DNA of 64,000 nt, taken from assembly GCA_965212525.1 (NCBI GenBank), contig CBDBVC010000013.1, positions 62,001-126,000 of the forward strand. Reading direction: 5' to 3'. Below, one piece after another: positions 27,921-39,577 of this stretch (positions within the stretch are counted from its first letter, which is position 1; every line of letters starts with the position of its first letter). A program made the position numbers and the translations under genes. The stretch comes from SZUA-38 sp965212525 (lineage in GTDB: Bacteria; Pseudomonadota; Gammaproteobacteria; Xanthomonadales; SZUA-38). The notes under the pieces are model-generated. The model was not told the origin of the DNA. It did not search any database and saw only the letters and a program-made list of their open reading frames with translations.

Positions 27921-28629
27921 CTAGCGAGGCCTGCTGAGCCTTGATCAGTTCGCCAATGCCCTTGTCTGCCAGTGCGATCAGTCGATCCAGCTCGTCACGA
28001 TGGAAGGCATGGCCCTCGGCCGTTCCCTGGATTTCGATGAATGCACCGGCATCATTCATGACCACATTCATGTCCGTCTCCGCGTTGGAGTCCTCGGCAT
28101 AGTCCAGGTCGAGTACCGGCTCATCGCCGAATATGCCAACCGAAACGGCAGCAACTGATCCGTGAATCGGATTGCTCTTGATCTTGCCTTCCCGAACCAT
28201 CCAGCGTGTGGCATCCACCAGCGCAACAAAGGCACCGGTGATGGCCGCAGTACGCGTGCCGCCATCGGCCTGCAACACATCACAATCAACCGTGATACTG
28301 TGATCTGCAATCGCTTCCAGATCGACCACGGCACGCAGCGAGCGCGCAATCAGCCGCTGGATTTCAAGTGTTCGCCCCCCCTGTTTACCGCGCGAAGCCT
28401 CACGCTGAACACGGGTATGGGTGGAACGGGGCAACAGGCTGTATTCGGCAGTTACCCAGCCCTTGCCTGAGCCACGCAGGAACGGTGGCACCCGTTCTTC
28501 GACACTGGCATTGCACAGTACACGGGTATTACCGCAACTGATCAGTACCGAGCCTTCGGCATGCATGGTGAAATTGCGCTCGATGCTGATCGCTCTGAGT
28601 TCATCTGGCTGTCGTCCGCTGGGCCGCAT
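27913..28629 (-). CDS. rph: Ribonuclease PH
   Basis: This phosphorolytic exoribonuclease trims tRNA 3' ends. I place the start at the ATG at 28629 (MRPSGRQPDELR), after the purine-rich AGGAAG; the longer frame to 28740 encodes an N-terminus unlike the family. The 238 residues carry GSVLISCGNTRVLCNAS, the phosphate-binding RRxR-like segments and DLDYAEDSNAETDMN. It is divergent from yicC and first in rph-rdgB-hemW. Confidence 0.95.
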   Translation of the reverse strand: MRPSGRQPDELRAISIERNFTMHAEGSVLISCGNTRVLCNASVEERVPPFLRGSGKGWVTAEYSLLPRSTHTRVQREASRGKQGGRTLEIQRLIARSLRAVVDLEAIADHSITVDCDVLQADGGTRTAAITGAFVALVDATRWMVREGKIKSNPIHGSVAAVSVGIFGDEPVLDLDYAEDSNAETDMNVVMNDAGAFIEIQGTAEGHAFHRDELDRLIALADKGIGELIKAQQASLDE

Positions 28630-28755
28630 TCTGTTTCCTTCCTGTTGTGGTGCCGGGTGAGTGACCGCAACGCGCTGTGACCGGGCACAGGCTGTTATCG
28701 ATCTCGGGTGACTGTTACCATAGCAGCATGACAACTGCACAGGCCGTGTCTTGAC

Positions 28756-29625
28756 ATGATATTCAGCATGACTGCGTTTGCCGCAGCCAGCAAAAACACA
28801 CCATGGGGTATTCTAAGCCTAGAAGTTCGCAGTGTTAACCACCGATTCCTCGAAATGTCGCTGAAACTGCCGGATGAACTGCGTCAGCTTGATCCGGCAA
28901 TACGTCAGGCGGTCAAGGCAGAGCTCGCGCGGGGCAAACTCGATATCAGCCTGAAGTTCTCGCGACTGGCCGCAGAAGAGAATCAGAACCTGAGTCTGAA
29001 CAAGTCACTGGCTGCCAGTCTCAATGCGCTGGCAGAGAATGCACGCGAACTGTTTCCCGACAGTCGTACGCCGAGCCTGACCGACTGGCTGCAGTGGCCC
29101 GGACTGGTGGAAGAACCGACGATAGACATGGAGCAGCTTGGCGATGCCGTACTGGAAACTGTGGGCAAGGCCATCGGCGATCTGAAGGCCATGCGCCAGC
29201 GGGAAGGTGGCCAGCTCGAATCCATGATCGCTGAGCGGCTCGATGAAGTCGCGACACTGGCCGATGAGGTCACCGGACTGTTGCCTGAACTGAGGCAGCT
29301 GCAGAAAGCACGACTGGATGACAAGGTCAGCACACTGGCGTCCAGGGTTGACCCGGACCGGCTTGAACAGGAGCTGGCCATCGTGCTGCAGAAACTGGAT
29401 ATCGATGAGGAAATAGACCGATTGCGGGCTCATCTGGTCGAGATCAGACGCACACTGGAACTGGACAAGCCCGTCGGGCGTCGGCTCGATTTCCTGATGC
29501 AGGAACTGCACCGCGAGGCCAACACACTGGGTTCCAAATCGGTCGATGCCCGCACCACGCGAATTTCGGTCGACCTCAAGGTTTTGATCGAACAGATGAG
29601 GGAACAGGTACAAAACATTGAATGA
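28756..29625 (+). CDS. yicC: YicC family endoribonuclease
   Basis: The 289-residue protein matches YicC, an RNase involved in small RNA turnover in E. coli. The N-terminus MIFSMTAFAAASKNTPWG with EVRSVNHRFLE, and the C-terminus LDFLMQELHREANTLGSKS, are characteristic. A coiled-coil helical region lies between about 140 and 240. The stop overlaps the gmk start by eight bases. The rph/yicC pair is a conserved divergent arrangement. Confidence 0.95.
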   Translation: MIFSMTAFAAASKNTPWGILSLEVRSVNHRFLEMSLKLPDELRQLDPAIRQAVKAELARGKLDISLKFSRLAAEENQNLSLNKSLAASLNALAENARELFPDSRTPSLTDWLQWPGLVEEPTIDMEQLGDAVLETVGKAIGDLKAMRQREGGQLESMIAERLDEVATLADEVTGLLPELRQLQKARLDDKVSTLASRVDPDRLEQELAIVLQKLDIDEEIDRLRAHLVEIRRTLELDKPVGRRLDFLMQELHREANTLGSKSVDARTTRISVDLKVLIEQMREQVQNIE

Positions 29626-30253
29626 GCTGCCCTATCGCGGAGAGATCTACGTCATTGCAGCACCATCGGGTGCAGGCAAGACTTCGCTGGTGAAGGCACT
29701 GACCGAGTCCATGCAGGGCCTGGCTCCATCGGTGTCCCATACCACGCGCTCACCCAGGCCCGGCGAGGAAGACGGTGTGCACTATCACTTCACCGATCAG
29801 CCCGGCTTCGATGAGATGGTCGACAAGGGTGACTTTCTGGAACACGCCCACGTCTATGGCAATTCCTACGGCACCTCTCATGCCGAGGTCAATAACAAGC
29901 TGGATCAGGGCATCGACATCCTGCTGGACATCGACTGGCAGGGCGCCCGTCAGGTCAAGATCCACTATCCCGATGCACACACCATCTTCATCATGCCACC
30001 CTCACGCGAAGAGCTCCGGCGCCGGCTACACCACCGCGGCCAGGACAGTGAAGAGGTCATCAATCGTCGCATGCTCAAGGCCATTGACGAAATGGGTCAC
30101 CATAACGAATTTGACTACCTCATCATCAACGACAGCTTCGATGATGCACTTGCCGATCTTCAGACACTGGTCCGATCACGACGTCTGAAAACTCCGCGGC
30201 AGGGCTACAAACATGATGAATTACTGCAAAGACTACTGGACTCGATTGAATAA
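29618..30253 (+). CDS. gmk: Guanylate kinase
   Basis: It converts GMP and ATP to GDP and ADP. The 211 residues carry the P-loop APSGAGKTSLV, the GMP-binding segment SHTTRSPRPGEEDGVHYHF, DIDWQGARQV and the lid RRRLHHRG. It overlaps yicC and is followed by rpoZ at 44 bases, as in E. coli-type genomes where nucleotide supply is linked to (p)ppGpp metabolism. Confidence 0.97.
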   Translation: MNELPYRGEIYVIAAPSGAGKTSLVKALTESMQGLAPSVSHTTRSPRPGEEDGVHYHFTDQPGFDEMVDKGDFLEHAHVYGNSYGTSHAEVNNKLDQGIDILLDIDWQGARQVKIHYPDAHTIFIMPPSREELRRRLHHRGQDSEEVINRRMLKAIDEMGHHNEFDYLIINDSFDDALADLQTLVRSRRLKTPRQGYKHDELLQRLLDSIE

Positions 30254-30297
30254 GAGAGTAGAATTAGAGGATTACACGTTAAAAACAGGTTTTACCC

Positions 30298-30579
30298 ATG
30301 GCTCGAATTACTGTAGAAGATTGCCTGCACAAGGTTGACAACCGTTTCGAACTGGTTCGTCTGGCCTCCAGACGCGCCCGTCAGATCGCCAACGGCATCG
30401 AGCCGCTGGTGGAAGAAGAAAACGACAAGCCCACCGTACTGGCACTTCGCGAGATCGCAGAAGGACATGTTGACGAAGCGGCCCTGGATGCACTCGAAGA
30501 ACAGCAGCGTCGTCAGGCCGAGCAGGATTCCTTTGCCGAGGCACTTGCCGAAGCAAACGAGAATGCACCCAACCCCTGA
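30298..30579 (+). CDS. rpoZ: RNA polymerase omega subunit
   Basis: A 93-residue subunit that aids assembly of RNA polymerase and forms part of a ppGpp binding site. MARITVEDCLHKVDNRFELV and the helix with ASRRARQIANG are diagnostic. The acidic C-terminal tail is variable in the family. It sits between gmk and spoT in the usual order. Confidence 0.97.
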   Translation: MARITVEDCLHKVDNRFELVRLASRRARQIANGIEPLVEEENDKPTVLALREIAEGHVDEAALDALEEQQRRQAEQDSFAEALAEANENAPNP

Positions 30580-30651
30580 TCTCTAGCACGCGTATGCACG
30601 ATCTTCTGTACTGGCCATCGAGCTGACTCACTTCCAACAGGGAGCACTGCG

Positions 30652-32796
30652 ATGGCCAGTCTGAAATCTGAAAAATCCACCAAACTCCCTGATCAGGTTC
30701 TGGCGCTCGAAGCCAGCCTAAAATCCTCCATTCCCAAGAAAGGGATCGCTGAAGTCCGGCAGGCCTACCTGCTGGGTGAACAGGCCCATCGCGGCCAGAC
30801 ACGCAACAGTGGCGAGGCCTATATCTTCCATCCAATCGCCGTTGCCCAGATCCTGGCCGACAAGGGGCTGGACAAGGAAACCATCATTGCCGCCATCCTC
30901 CATGACACCATCGAGGATACGGATCTGGACAAGGACGATATCAATGAACAATTCGGTGATGCCGTTGCCGATCTGGTCGATGGCGTAACCAAGCTCGACA
31001 AGTTCCGCTTTGCCTCACGCATGGAAGCAAGCGCCGAGAGTTTCCGCAAGATGATGCTGGCCATGAGCCGCGACATCCGTGTGATTCTGATCAAGCTGGC
31101 CGATCGTCTGCACAACATGCGTACGCTGGATGCCATGCCACCGGAAAAGAAACGACGCATCGCCACGGAAACACTGCAGATTTACGCACCCATTGCTCAC
31201 CGCCTGGGCATGGACAGCATTCGGCGGGAGCTGCAGGACCTGAGTTTCAAGGCCAAGCATCCAATGCGCTACCGCATCATACGCGGCCTGGTGGAGCAGG
31301 CTCAGGGCCGCAACAAGGAACGGTTGATCAGCATTGGCAAGGCGCTGCGCACCCGCCTGAAATCCGAGCGCATCAAATGCACCATCGATGGTCGCGCCAA
31401 ATCGCCATACAGCGTCTATCGCAAGATGAAGACCAAGACACTGGCATTCCGCGACATTCTCGACCTGCTCGGGTTCAGGGTTATCGTCAACTCCGTGAGC
31501 CAGTGTTACATGGCATTGGGAGTGGTGCACAATCTGTACAAGCCCAGACCCGGACGATTCAAGGACTACATTGCGCTGCCCAAGTCCAATGGCTACCAGT
31601 CATTGCACACCGGACTGTTCGGACCCTATGGTGACCCGATCGAGATCCAGATCCGGACCCGTGACATGGATGTGGTTGCCGAACAGGGTATTGCTGCCCA
31701 CTGGACCTACAAGGTCAACCAGAATGACGGCGGCAATACCGCAACCCGTGCTTCCGAGTGGCTCAGGCGCCTGCTCGACATACAGACCCAGGCGGGCAAT
31801 TCTCAGGAGTTTCTGGAAAGCGTCAAGGTCGAGCTGTTCCCGGATGAAGTCTATGTGTTCACGCCTCGCGGCAAGATCATCCGTCTGCCACGCAATGCCT
31901 CGGTACTCGATTTTGCCTACGCGGTGCACACCGATGTCGGCAATCATGCTGTCCATGCCTGGGTCGACAAGAACCTGGCACCGCTGCGTCAACGCCTCAA
32001 CAACGGTGAAACCGTTGACATCATCACGGCCAATTCAGCCGAACCCAGGCCCACATGGCTCGATTACGTGGTCACCGGCAAGGCTCGTACTGCCATCCGT
32101 CACCACCTCAAGCAGCTCAAGCATGAAGAGGCTGTTCAGGTCGGGCACCGCATGCTGGACCGTGCCCTGGTAGCACGCTCATCCTCACTGGATGTGATTA
32201 CCGACAGTGTGATCAAGGATTATCTGCAGGAGCTGAAGTTTTCCCGGCTGGAAGAGCTGCTGACCGACATCGCCCTGGGCAACCGAATGCCATCCCTGGT
32301 GGCACGACACCTGCTCAACAAATCGGTGGATGAAGACATCGTCGAACCGGGTGAGGCCCTGTTACTGACCGGCGATGAGGGCCACGTCGTCTCCTACGCC
32401 AAATGCTGCCATCCGATACCGGGAGACAAGATCGTCGGTTACCTGACCGCCGGCAAGGGCATCGTGGTTCACCGCGTCAGTTGCCACAACCTGAAGGAGC
32501 TGCGCAAGAACCCCGACCGCAAGATCACTGTGGCATGGGATGATGATGATCACAACACCTTCAGTGTTGAAATGCGTGTGGAAGTGCACAACCAGCCCGG
32601 TGTACTGGCCCAGGTGGCCTCGATCATTTCCGAAACAGGGACCAATATCGAGCATGTCGAGAACATCGAACGGGACGGCAAGACATCGATGCTGGTGATC
32701 ACCATCGCTGTCACTAACCGGCTGCACCTGGCCCGTGTCATGCGTCGTCTGCGCAACAAGCCCGTGGTAATTTCCGTTCACCGATCACGCGGCTGA
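30652..32796 (+). CDS. spoT: Bifunctional (p)ppGpp synthetase/hydrolase
   Basis: This 714-residue RelA/SpoT homologue controls the stringent response. Order: HD hydrolase domain with AAILHDTIEDTD (the intact HDxxED indicates active hydrolysis), synthetase domain with RAKSPYSVYRKM, Asp in RDILDLLGFRV and EIQIRT, TGS domain (VYVFTPRGKIIRLPR), helical and zinc-finger regions with CCHPIPGD, and an ACT domain from about 630. Both synthesis and hydrolysis are plausible. Its order after gmk-rpoZ identifies it as spoT rather than relA. Confidence 0.95.
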   Translation: MASLKSEKSTKLPDQVLALEASLKSSIPKKGIAEVRQAYLLGEQAHRGQTRNSGEAYIFHPIAVAQILADKGLDKETIIAAILHDTIEDTDLDKDDINEQFGDAVADLVDGVTKLDKFRFASRMEASAESFRKMMLAMSRDIRVILIKLADRLHNMRTLDAMPPEKKRRIATETLQIYAPIAHRLGMDSIRRELQDLSFKAKHPMRYRIIRGLVEQAQGRNKERLISIGKALRTRLKSERIKCTIDGRAKSPYSVYRKMKTKTLAFRDILDLLGFRVIVNSVSQCYMALGVVHNLYKPRPGRFKDYIALPKSNGYQSLHTGLFGPYGDPIEIQIRTRDMDVVAEQGIAAHWTYKVNQNDGGNTATRASEWLRRLLDIQTQAGNSQEFLESVKVELFPDEVYVFTPRGKIIRLPRNASVLDFAYAVHTDVGNHAVHAWVDKNLAPLRQRLNNGETVDIITANSAEPRPTWLDYVVTGKARTAIRHHLKQLKHEEAVQVGHRMLDRALVARSSSLDVITDSVIKDYLQELKFSRLEELLTDIALGNRMPSLVARHLLNKSVDEDIVEPGEALLLTGDEGHVVSYAKCCHPIPGDKIVGYLTAGKGIVVHRVSCHNLKELRKNPDRKITVAWDDDDHNTFSVEMRVEVHNQPGVLAQVASIISETGTNIEHVENIERDGKTSMLVITIAVTNRLHLARVMRRLRNKPVVISVHRSRG

Positions 32797-32860
32797 TCCG
32801 GACGCGATCCTGGCACGGCCACGTGCTAGAATCAGCGCCTGAACACCACAGGATACGCGC

Positions 32861-33250
32861 ATGAGCAACAGCAGAACCATCGTTCAGACCGATCAGGCAC
32901 CGGCCGCCATCGGCACCTACTCCCAGGCGGTCCGTGTTGGCGACACGGTCTACCTCTCCGGCCAGATCCCGCTGGTGCCTGACACCATGACCATGGTGAG
33001 TGATGACTTTACCGAACAGGCGCATCAGGCGTTCAGGAACCTGGCCGCTGTGTGCCAGGCCGCCGGCGGTGATCTGTCATCCATCGTCAAGCTGAATGTC
33101 TTCCTGATCGATCTGGCCAATTTCGCAAGTGTCAACGAAATCATGGCGCAGTATTTTTCCGAACCCTATCCGGCGCGTGCCGCCGTGGGTGTGCGGCAGC
33201 TGCCGCGAGATGCGCAGATCGAGATGGATGCCGTGGCTGTCATCGGCTAG
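32861..33250 (+). CDS. ridA: RidA family enamine/imine deaminase
   Basis: This 129-residue trimeric enzyme removes reactive imines formed by PLP enzymes. The family signature is AAVGVRQLPRDAQIEMDAVAV, with the catalytic Arg in PARAAVGV. It lies between spoT and recG; its stop codon is followed immediately by the GTG of recG, so translation is probably coupled. Confidence 0.94.
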   Translation: MSNSRTIVQTDQAPAAIGTYSQAVRVGDTVYLSGQIPLVPDTMTMVSDDFTEQAHQAFRNLAAVCQAAGGDLSSIVKLNVFLIDLANFASVNEIMAQYFSEPYPARAAVGVRQLPRDAQIEMDAVAVIG

Positions 33251-35329
<2,079 letters not shown>

Positions 35330-35471
35330 CATCATCCGGCGCTGTTTGACGAACGCGGAAATTCAACACACCGTGGACAGCCATTTCAGGCAGAATCTGG
35401 CATAATTGAACCCTTGACCATCAGCCTGTCCGGGGGCGACACCCTGCCCTTGCAAGCAAATAAGGACATCA

Positions 35472-36041
35472 GTGAGCACACTGCAGGAACATCACAACAA
35501 CATTGCATCACACTGGAGCCGACCTCAGGACCTGTCCCTGGCAGATCAGCCGGACGAACACGTCAGGCGCTGGTTGCTTCACCCGGGTTCACTGACACGC
35601 CTGCTGAAGGAAAATCTGGGCGATGCACTGGGTCTGGAACTGGTGGGGCAGTCATGGCAAGCACCGCTGCCCAATGAAGCCGAGCTGCTGCACATCAGCG
35701 ACCAGCAACGCTGCCTGATTCGTCATGTCAAGCTGACGGCCAACGGTGCTTCGCGGGTGCTTGCACGTGTGGTCATACCCGAAGCCAGCATGACGCCCGC
35801 GATTGAATCCCTGCTAGAGCAGCAGAACGAACCGCTGGGTCCACTGCTGTTTTCAGATCCGGACATCCAGCGCGATTCTCTCGAGATTGCACTGCTGCGG
35901 CGTGACGACAGTGTTTTCGAAGAACTGAGACAACCGGCCTGGTGTCGACGTTCGGTACTGTCTGTTCGCGACAGCAAATTGCTCATCTACGAAGCATTCC
36001 TGCCATCGCTGTTTGAAACCGGGGAGAGCGCACACCACTGA
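35472..36041 (+). CDS. ubiC: Chorismate lyase
   Basis: It converts chorismate to 4-hydroxybenzoate and pyruvate, the first step in ubiquinone synthesis. The GTG start at 35472 follows TAAGGA. The 189-residue protein has VRRWLLHPGSLTRLLKE with the active-site Arg, and the C-terminal REVFLP-like segment reads YEAFLPSLF. It directly precedes ubiA, the next enzyme of the pathway. Confidence 0.9.
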   Translation: MSTLQEHHNNIASHWSRPQDLSLADQPDEHVRRWLLHPGSLTRLLKENLGDALGLELVGQSWQAPLPNEAELLHISDQQRCLIRHVKLTANGASRVLARVVIPEASMTPAIESLLEQQNEPLGPLLFSDPDIQRDSLEIALLRRDDSVFEELRQPAWCRRSVLSVRDSKLLIYEAFLPSLFETGESAHH

Positions 36042-36042
36042 C

Positions 36043-36930
36043 ATGGCCATCCCGATGCCCACATTGCTGTCCGAGCCCTCACGTCGTAACGCCCTCATCC
36101 GACTGGTCAGGCTGGACAAGCCCATCGGTTTTTTTCTGTTGCTGTGGCCCACCTGGTGGGCACTGTGGTTTGCTGCCGGTGGCGTACCGTCGATCAAGAA
36201 CCTGATCATATTCACCCTTGGTGTCGTGCTGATGCGCATGGCCGGCTGTGTCATCAACGACCTGGCCGATCGTGATTTCGATGGCGATGTCGAGCGCACA
36301 TCGCAGCGACCACTGGCAACCGGAGAGATCAGACCTGTTGAGGCTGTGTGGGTGTTCATCGTGCTGGCATTGCTGGCGTTTGGCCTGGTCATGCTGACCA
36401 ATCGGCTTACCGTGTATCTTTCTGTTGTCGGTATATTCCTCGCCGTCACCTACCCACTGATGAAGCGATATACCTACCTGCCCCAGGTTTACCTGGGCGC
36501 GGCCTTTGGCTGGGCCGTTCCGATGGCATTCACCGCCGAAACGGGCACATTCAACGAACTGACCTGGCTGATCTTCATTGCCACCGTGCTGTGGGCAACC
36601 ATCTACGACACCATGTATGCCATGGTGGATCGTGACGACGACATCAAGCTCGGCATCAAGTCCACAGCCATCCTATTCGGCGATGTCGATCGCATTGCCA
36701 TCGGTATCTTCCAGCTGACCATGCTGTGGACCCTGTACCTGGCCGGATCACGCATGGAATTCGGCTCGGCTTATGCCACCAGTCTGTGGATCACCGCAGC
36801 GCTGATGGCATGGCACCAGTACCAGATTCGCAATCGAGACCGCGAAGGATGCTTCGAAGCCTTCCTGCACAACAACTGGATCGGCTTCACGATTTTTGTG
36901 GGGATACTGTTTGAATCCCTGATTGACTGA
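36043..36930 (+). CDS. ubiA: 4-hydroxybenzoate polyprenyltransferase
   Basis: This integral membrane enzyme attaches the polyprenyl chain to 4-hydroxybenzoate. It has about eight or nine membrane helices and the two Asp-rich motifs NDLADRDFDGDVERT and DTMYAMVDRDDDI. The ATG at 36043 is two bases after the ubiC stop; a TTG at 36013 is an in-frame alternative. The pair ubiC-ubiA provides the first two committed steps of ubiquinone synthesis. Confidence 0.95.
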   Translation: MAIPMPTLLSEPSRRNALIRLVRLDKPIGFFLLLWPTWWALWFAAGGVPSIKNLIIFTLGVVLMRMAGCVINDLADRDFDGDVERTSQRPLATGEIRPVEAVWVFIVLALLAFGLVMLTNRLTVYLSVVGIFLAVTYPLMKRYTYLPQVYLGAAFGWAVPMAFTAETGTFNELTWLIFIATVLWATIYDTMYAMVDRDDDIKLGIKSTAILFGDVDRIAIGIFQLTMLWTLYLAGSRMEFGSAYATSLWITAALMAWHQYQIRNRDREGCFEAFLHNNWIGFTIFVGILFESLID

Positions 36931-36976
36931 CACCAGAAATGCTCTGACCTGAACTCATCCACACGGAACCCCCCTC

Positions 36977-39577
36977 ATGAAATACACCTGCTGTCTGCTC
37001 TTCTCTGTCCTGGCCCATGCGGTTTCGGCATCAACACTCTCAAGCCAGCTTGCCGGCATACCGGATAACCACCCAATGCTGCCGGCGTCGAGCTACGATG
37101 AAAACCTGCCAACACCAGCCTCGGTACTCGGGTACAACGTGGCCGAATGGCATGTGCGGCATGACCAGCTGCTGGATTACATGCAGACACTGGCTGATGC
37201 ATCACCGCGGGTATCAATCGAAACCATCGGGCGAACTCATGAAAATCGACGCCAGACACTGCTGACCATCAGCTCCGAGGCCAACCTGGCGCGTATTGAC
37301 GAAATTCATCAACAGCACATGCAACAGCAGACGGCCGAGGCTGTCGATCCAGATTCACCCCTGGTGGTCTGGCTGGGTTACAGCATTCACGGTAATGAGG
37401 CCAGTGGCTCCAACGCCTCCATGCTGGTTGCCTGGATGCTCGCCGCGATGCAGGGCGGGAAGGCCGAGGCCATGCTCGAAAATACGGTTATCCTGATCGA
37501 CCCCTCACTCAACCCGGACGGCCTGGGACGTTTTGCTCACTGGGTCAACATGCATCGTGGCGCTGGCACGCTGGTCTCGGATAGGGCCAATCGGGAACAC
37601 AATGAGGTGTGGCCAGGCGGGCGATTCAATCATTTCTGGTTTGACCTCAACCGCGACTGGTTACCGCTGGTACACCCCGAGTCCCGTGCACGCGTCAACG
37701 TGCTGCACCACTGGCGGCCGCATGTGGTTGCCGATTTCCACGAGATGGGCACCAACAGCACCTACTTTTTCCAGCCAGGCGTACCGTCCAGACAAAACCC
37801 CTGGACACCACAACCAAATTTCGAGCTGACTGCCGCCATCGGCAGGCATCATGCCCGTGCACTGGATGCCGTCAATCAGCCCTATTTCACCGAAGAACAG
37901 TTTGACGACTTTTATTACGGCAAGGGTTCGACCTATCCCGATGCGCTCGGCACCGTGGGCATCCTGTTCGAACAAGCCAGCGCACGCGGACACCTGACCG
38001 AGAGTGATAACGGCAGATTCAGCTTTGGCAAGGCTGTTCGCAACCAGTTTCTCACATCACTGTCCACCCTCACCGGCGCCCTGGAAAACCATCAGCAGTT
38101 GCTTACCTACCGGCGTGACTTCAGGGATGAAACCGCAAACCTTGCGGCAAAGGACAGGGACGGCGCCTATCTGTTTGGCCGACGTTCTGACCCGGTCAAG
38201 GTACGCAAACTGGTGGATCTGCTGCAGGGTCATCAGATTACTGTGCATGAACTGACCGAGGCCACCACGCGTGACGGCATTCGTTATGAACCAGGCAGCG
38301 CCTTCATCGTGCCACTAGAGCAACGCGCTTACCGATTGCTGAAAAGCATGTTCGAAACGCGCAAGACCTTCGAGGACAACACCTTTTACGACGTTTCGGC
38401 CTGGAACCTGCCGATGGCATTCGACCTGGATTTCACTGCCCTGGGTAACGGCAGCGAACTGATGGGACAACCCGTTTCCGATGAGCCAGCGAAGACAGCC
38501 GTCGCACCATCCAGCGCCGTAGCCTATGCCTTTGACTGGTCGCATTATTACGCCCCGCGGGCACTCAATCGCCTTCAGCAGGCCGGGTTCAGCACACGGG
38601 TTGCGGAAAAACCCTTTGCTGCAACAATCAATGGCCAGGAACAGGACTTCAGTCGTGGCAGCATCGTCATCAATGCGATTGACGACAGCAAACGTGATGA
38701 ACTGGCCACAGTACTGTCTGCCATTGCCGCCAACGATCATGTCCCGGTTCACGCACTGGACAGCGTGCTGACTCCGCGTGGCCCCGATCTGGGCGGTCCA
38801 AGCATGGAAATACTGGAACCAGTCAAACCCCTGATGATTGTTGGCCAGGGTGTCTCTGCTCTGGATGCCGGCGAAGTCTGGCACCTGTTCGATCAGCACC
38901 TGTCCATACCACTGACCATGGTGGATACTCATCGCCTGGGCAGCACCAATCTTGACGACTACAGCCACGTGCTGATGGTCAACGGCAATTACAGCCGACT
39001 GACAGAGGGCTGGGTCGGCAAGCTCAAGGCCTGGGTCAACGACGGTGGCATTCTCGTCACCACGGCCGGCGCCTCGCGCTGGCTGGAATCGAACAAGGAG
39101 TTTTTTGGCGACAACAAGGCTGATGCCGACAAGGGCAATGGCGGCGAGTCGGACAGCGAACCGGATCGCAGACCCTATGCCGATTTCAGTTCCGATTTCA
39201 GCAACACCGTTATTGGCGGTGCCATAGTCGATGCCGAAGTCGACCGTACTCATCCACTGGGCTACGGCCTCGCTCATGACAGCATGGCGCTGTTCAAGCG
39301 CGGCACCAACCTGCTTCGGGTGACTGAAAACCAGTACGATACACCCCTGATCTATGGCGACAAACCGCTGCTCAGCGGATTTCTGGGCGATGAACGCCGT
39401 GTGGAAATGGCTGGACAGCCGGCCGTGATCGCCAGTCGCATGGGCCGTGGCAGCCTGATCCGGTTTGCCGACAACCCGAATTTTCGCGGTTTCTGGTACG
39501 GCACTCATCGACTCTATTTCAATGCCCTGTTCATGGGCGGCATTCTGAACTCCACCCGGTTGCCCGAGATCAACTGA
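36977..39577 (+). CDS. Secreted M14 family zinc carboxypeptidase
   Basis: The 866-residue protein has a signal peptide (MKYTCCLLFSVLAHAVSA). The catalytic domain (about 60-360) carries the zinc motif HGNE (H..E) in LGYSIHGNEASGSNA, RDW in DLNRDWLPLVHPE, and the third zinc ligand in VADFHEMG. The C-terminal half is long, with several alpha/beta segments (VLMVNGNYSRLTEG) that may form a glutamine-amidotransferase-like domain. It is probably periplasmic or outer-surface and cuts peptides from the environment. It overlaps tesB by one base. Confidence 0.88.
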   Translation: MKYTCCLLFSVLAHAVSASTLSSQLAGIPDNHPMLPASSYDENLPTPASVLGYNVAEWHVRHDQLLDYMQTLADASPRVSIETIGRTHENRRQTLLTISSEANLARIDEIHQQHMQQQTAEAVDPDSPLVVWLGYSIHGNEASGSNASMLVAWMLAAMQGGKAEAMLENTVILIDPSLNPDGLGRFAHWVNMHRGAGTLVSDRANREHNEVWPGGRFNHFWFDLNRDWLPLVHPESRARVNVLHHWRPHVVADFHEMGTNSTYFFQPGVPSRQNPWTPQPNFELTAAIGRHHARALDAVNQPYFTEEQFDDFYYGKGSTYPDALGTVGILFEQASARGHLTESDNGRFSFGKAVRNQFLTSLSTLTGALENHQQLLTYRRDFRDETANLAAKDRDGAYLFGRRSDPVKVRKLVDLLQGHQITVHELTEATTRDGIRYEPGSAFIVPLEQRAYRLLKSMFETRKTFEDNTFYDVSAWNLPMAFDLDFTALGNGSELMGQPVSDEPAKTAVAPSSAVAYAFDWSHYYAPRALNRLQQAGFSTRVAEKPFAATINGQEQDFSRGSIVINAIDDSKRDELATVLSAIAANDHVPVHALDSVLTPRGPDLGGPSMEILEPVKPLMIVGQGVSALDAGEVWHLFDQHLSIPLTMVDTHRLGSTNLDDYSHVLMVNGNYSRLTEGWVGKLKAWVNDGGILVTTAGASRWLESNKEFFGDNKADADKGNGGESDSEPDRRPYADFSSDFSNTVIGGAIVDAEVDRTHPLGYGLAHDSMALFKRGTNLLRVTENQYDTPLIYGDKPLLSGFLGDERRVEMAGQPAVIASRMGRGSLIRFADNPNFRGFWYGTHRLYFNALFMGGILNSTRLPEIN

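Noticed and set aside
35414..35677. 87-codon frame overlapping the start of ubiC
   Set aside because: It is an alternate-frame reading of the ubiC region without family similarity.
38315..39508. 397-codon minus-strand frame opposite the M14 peptidase
   Set aside because: It is antisense to a complete peptidase gene and does not resemble a protein family.
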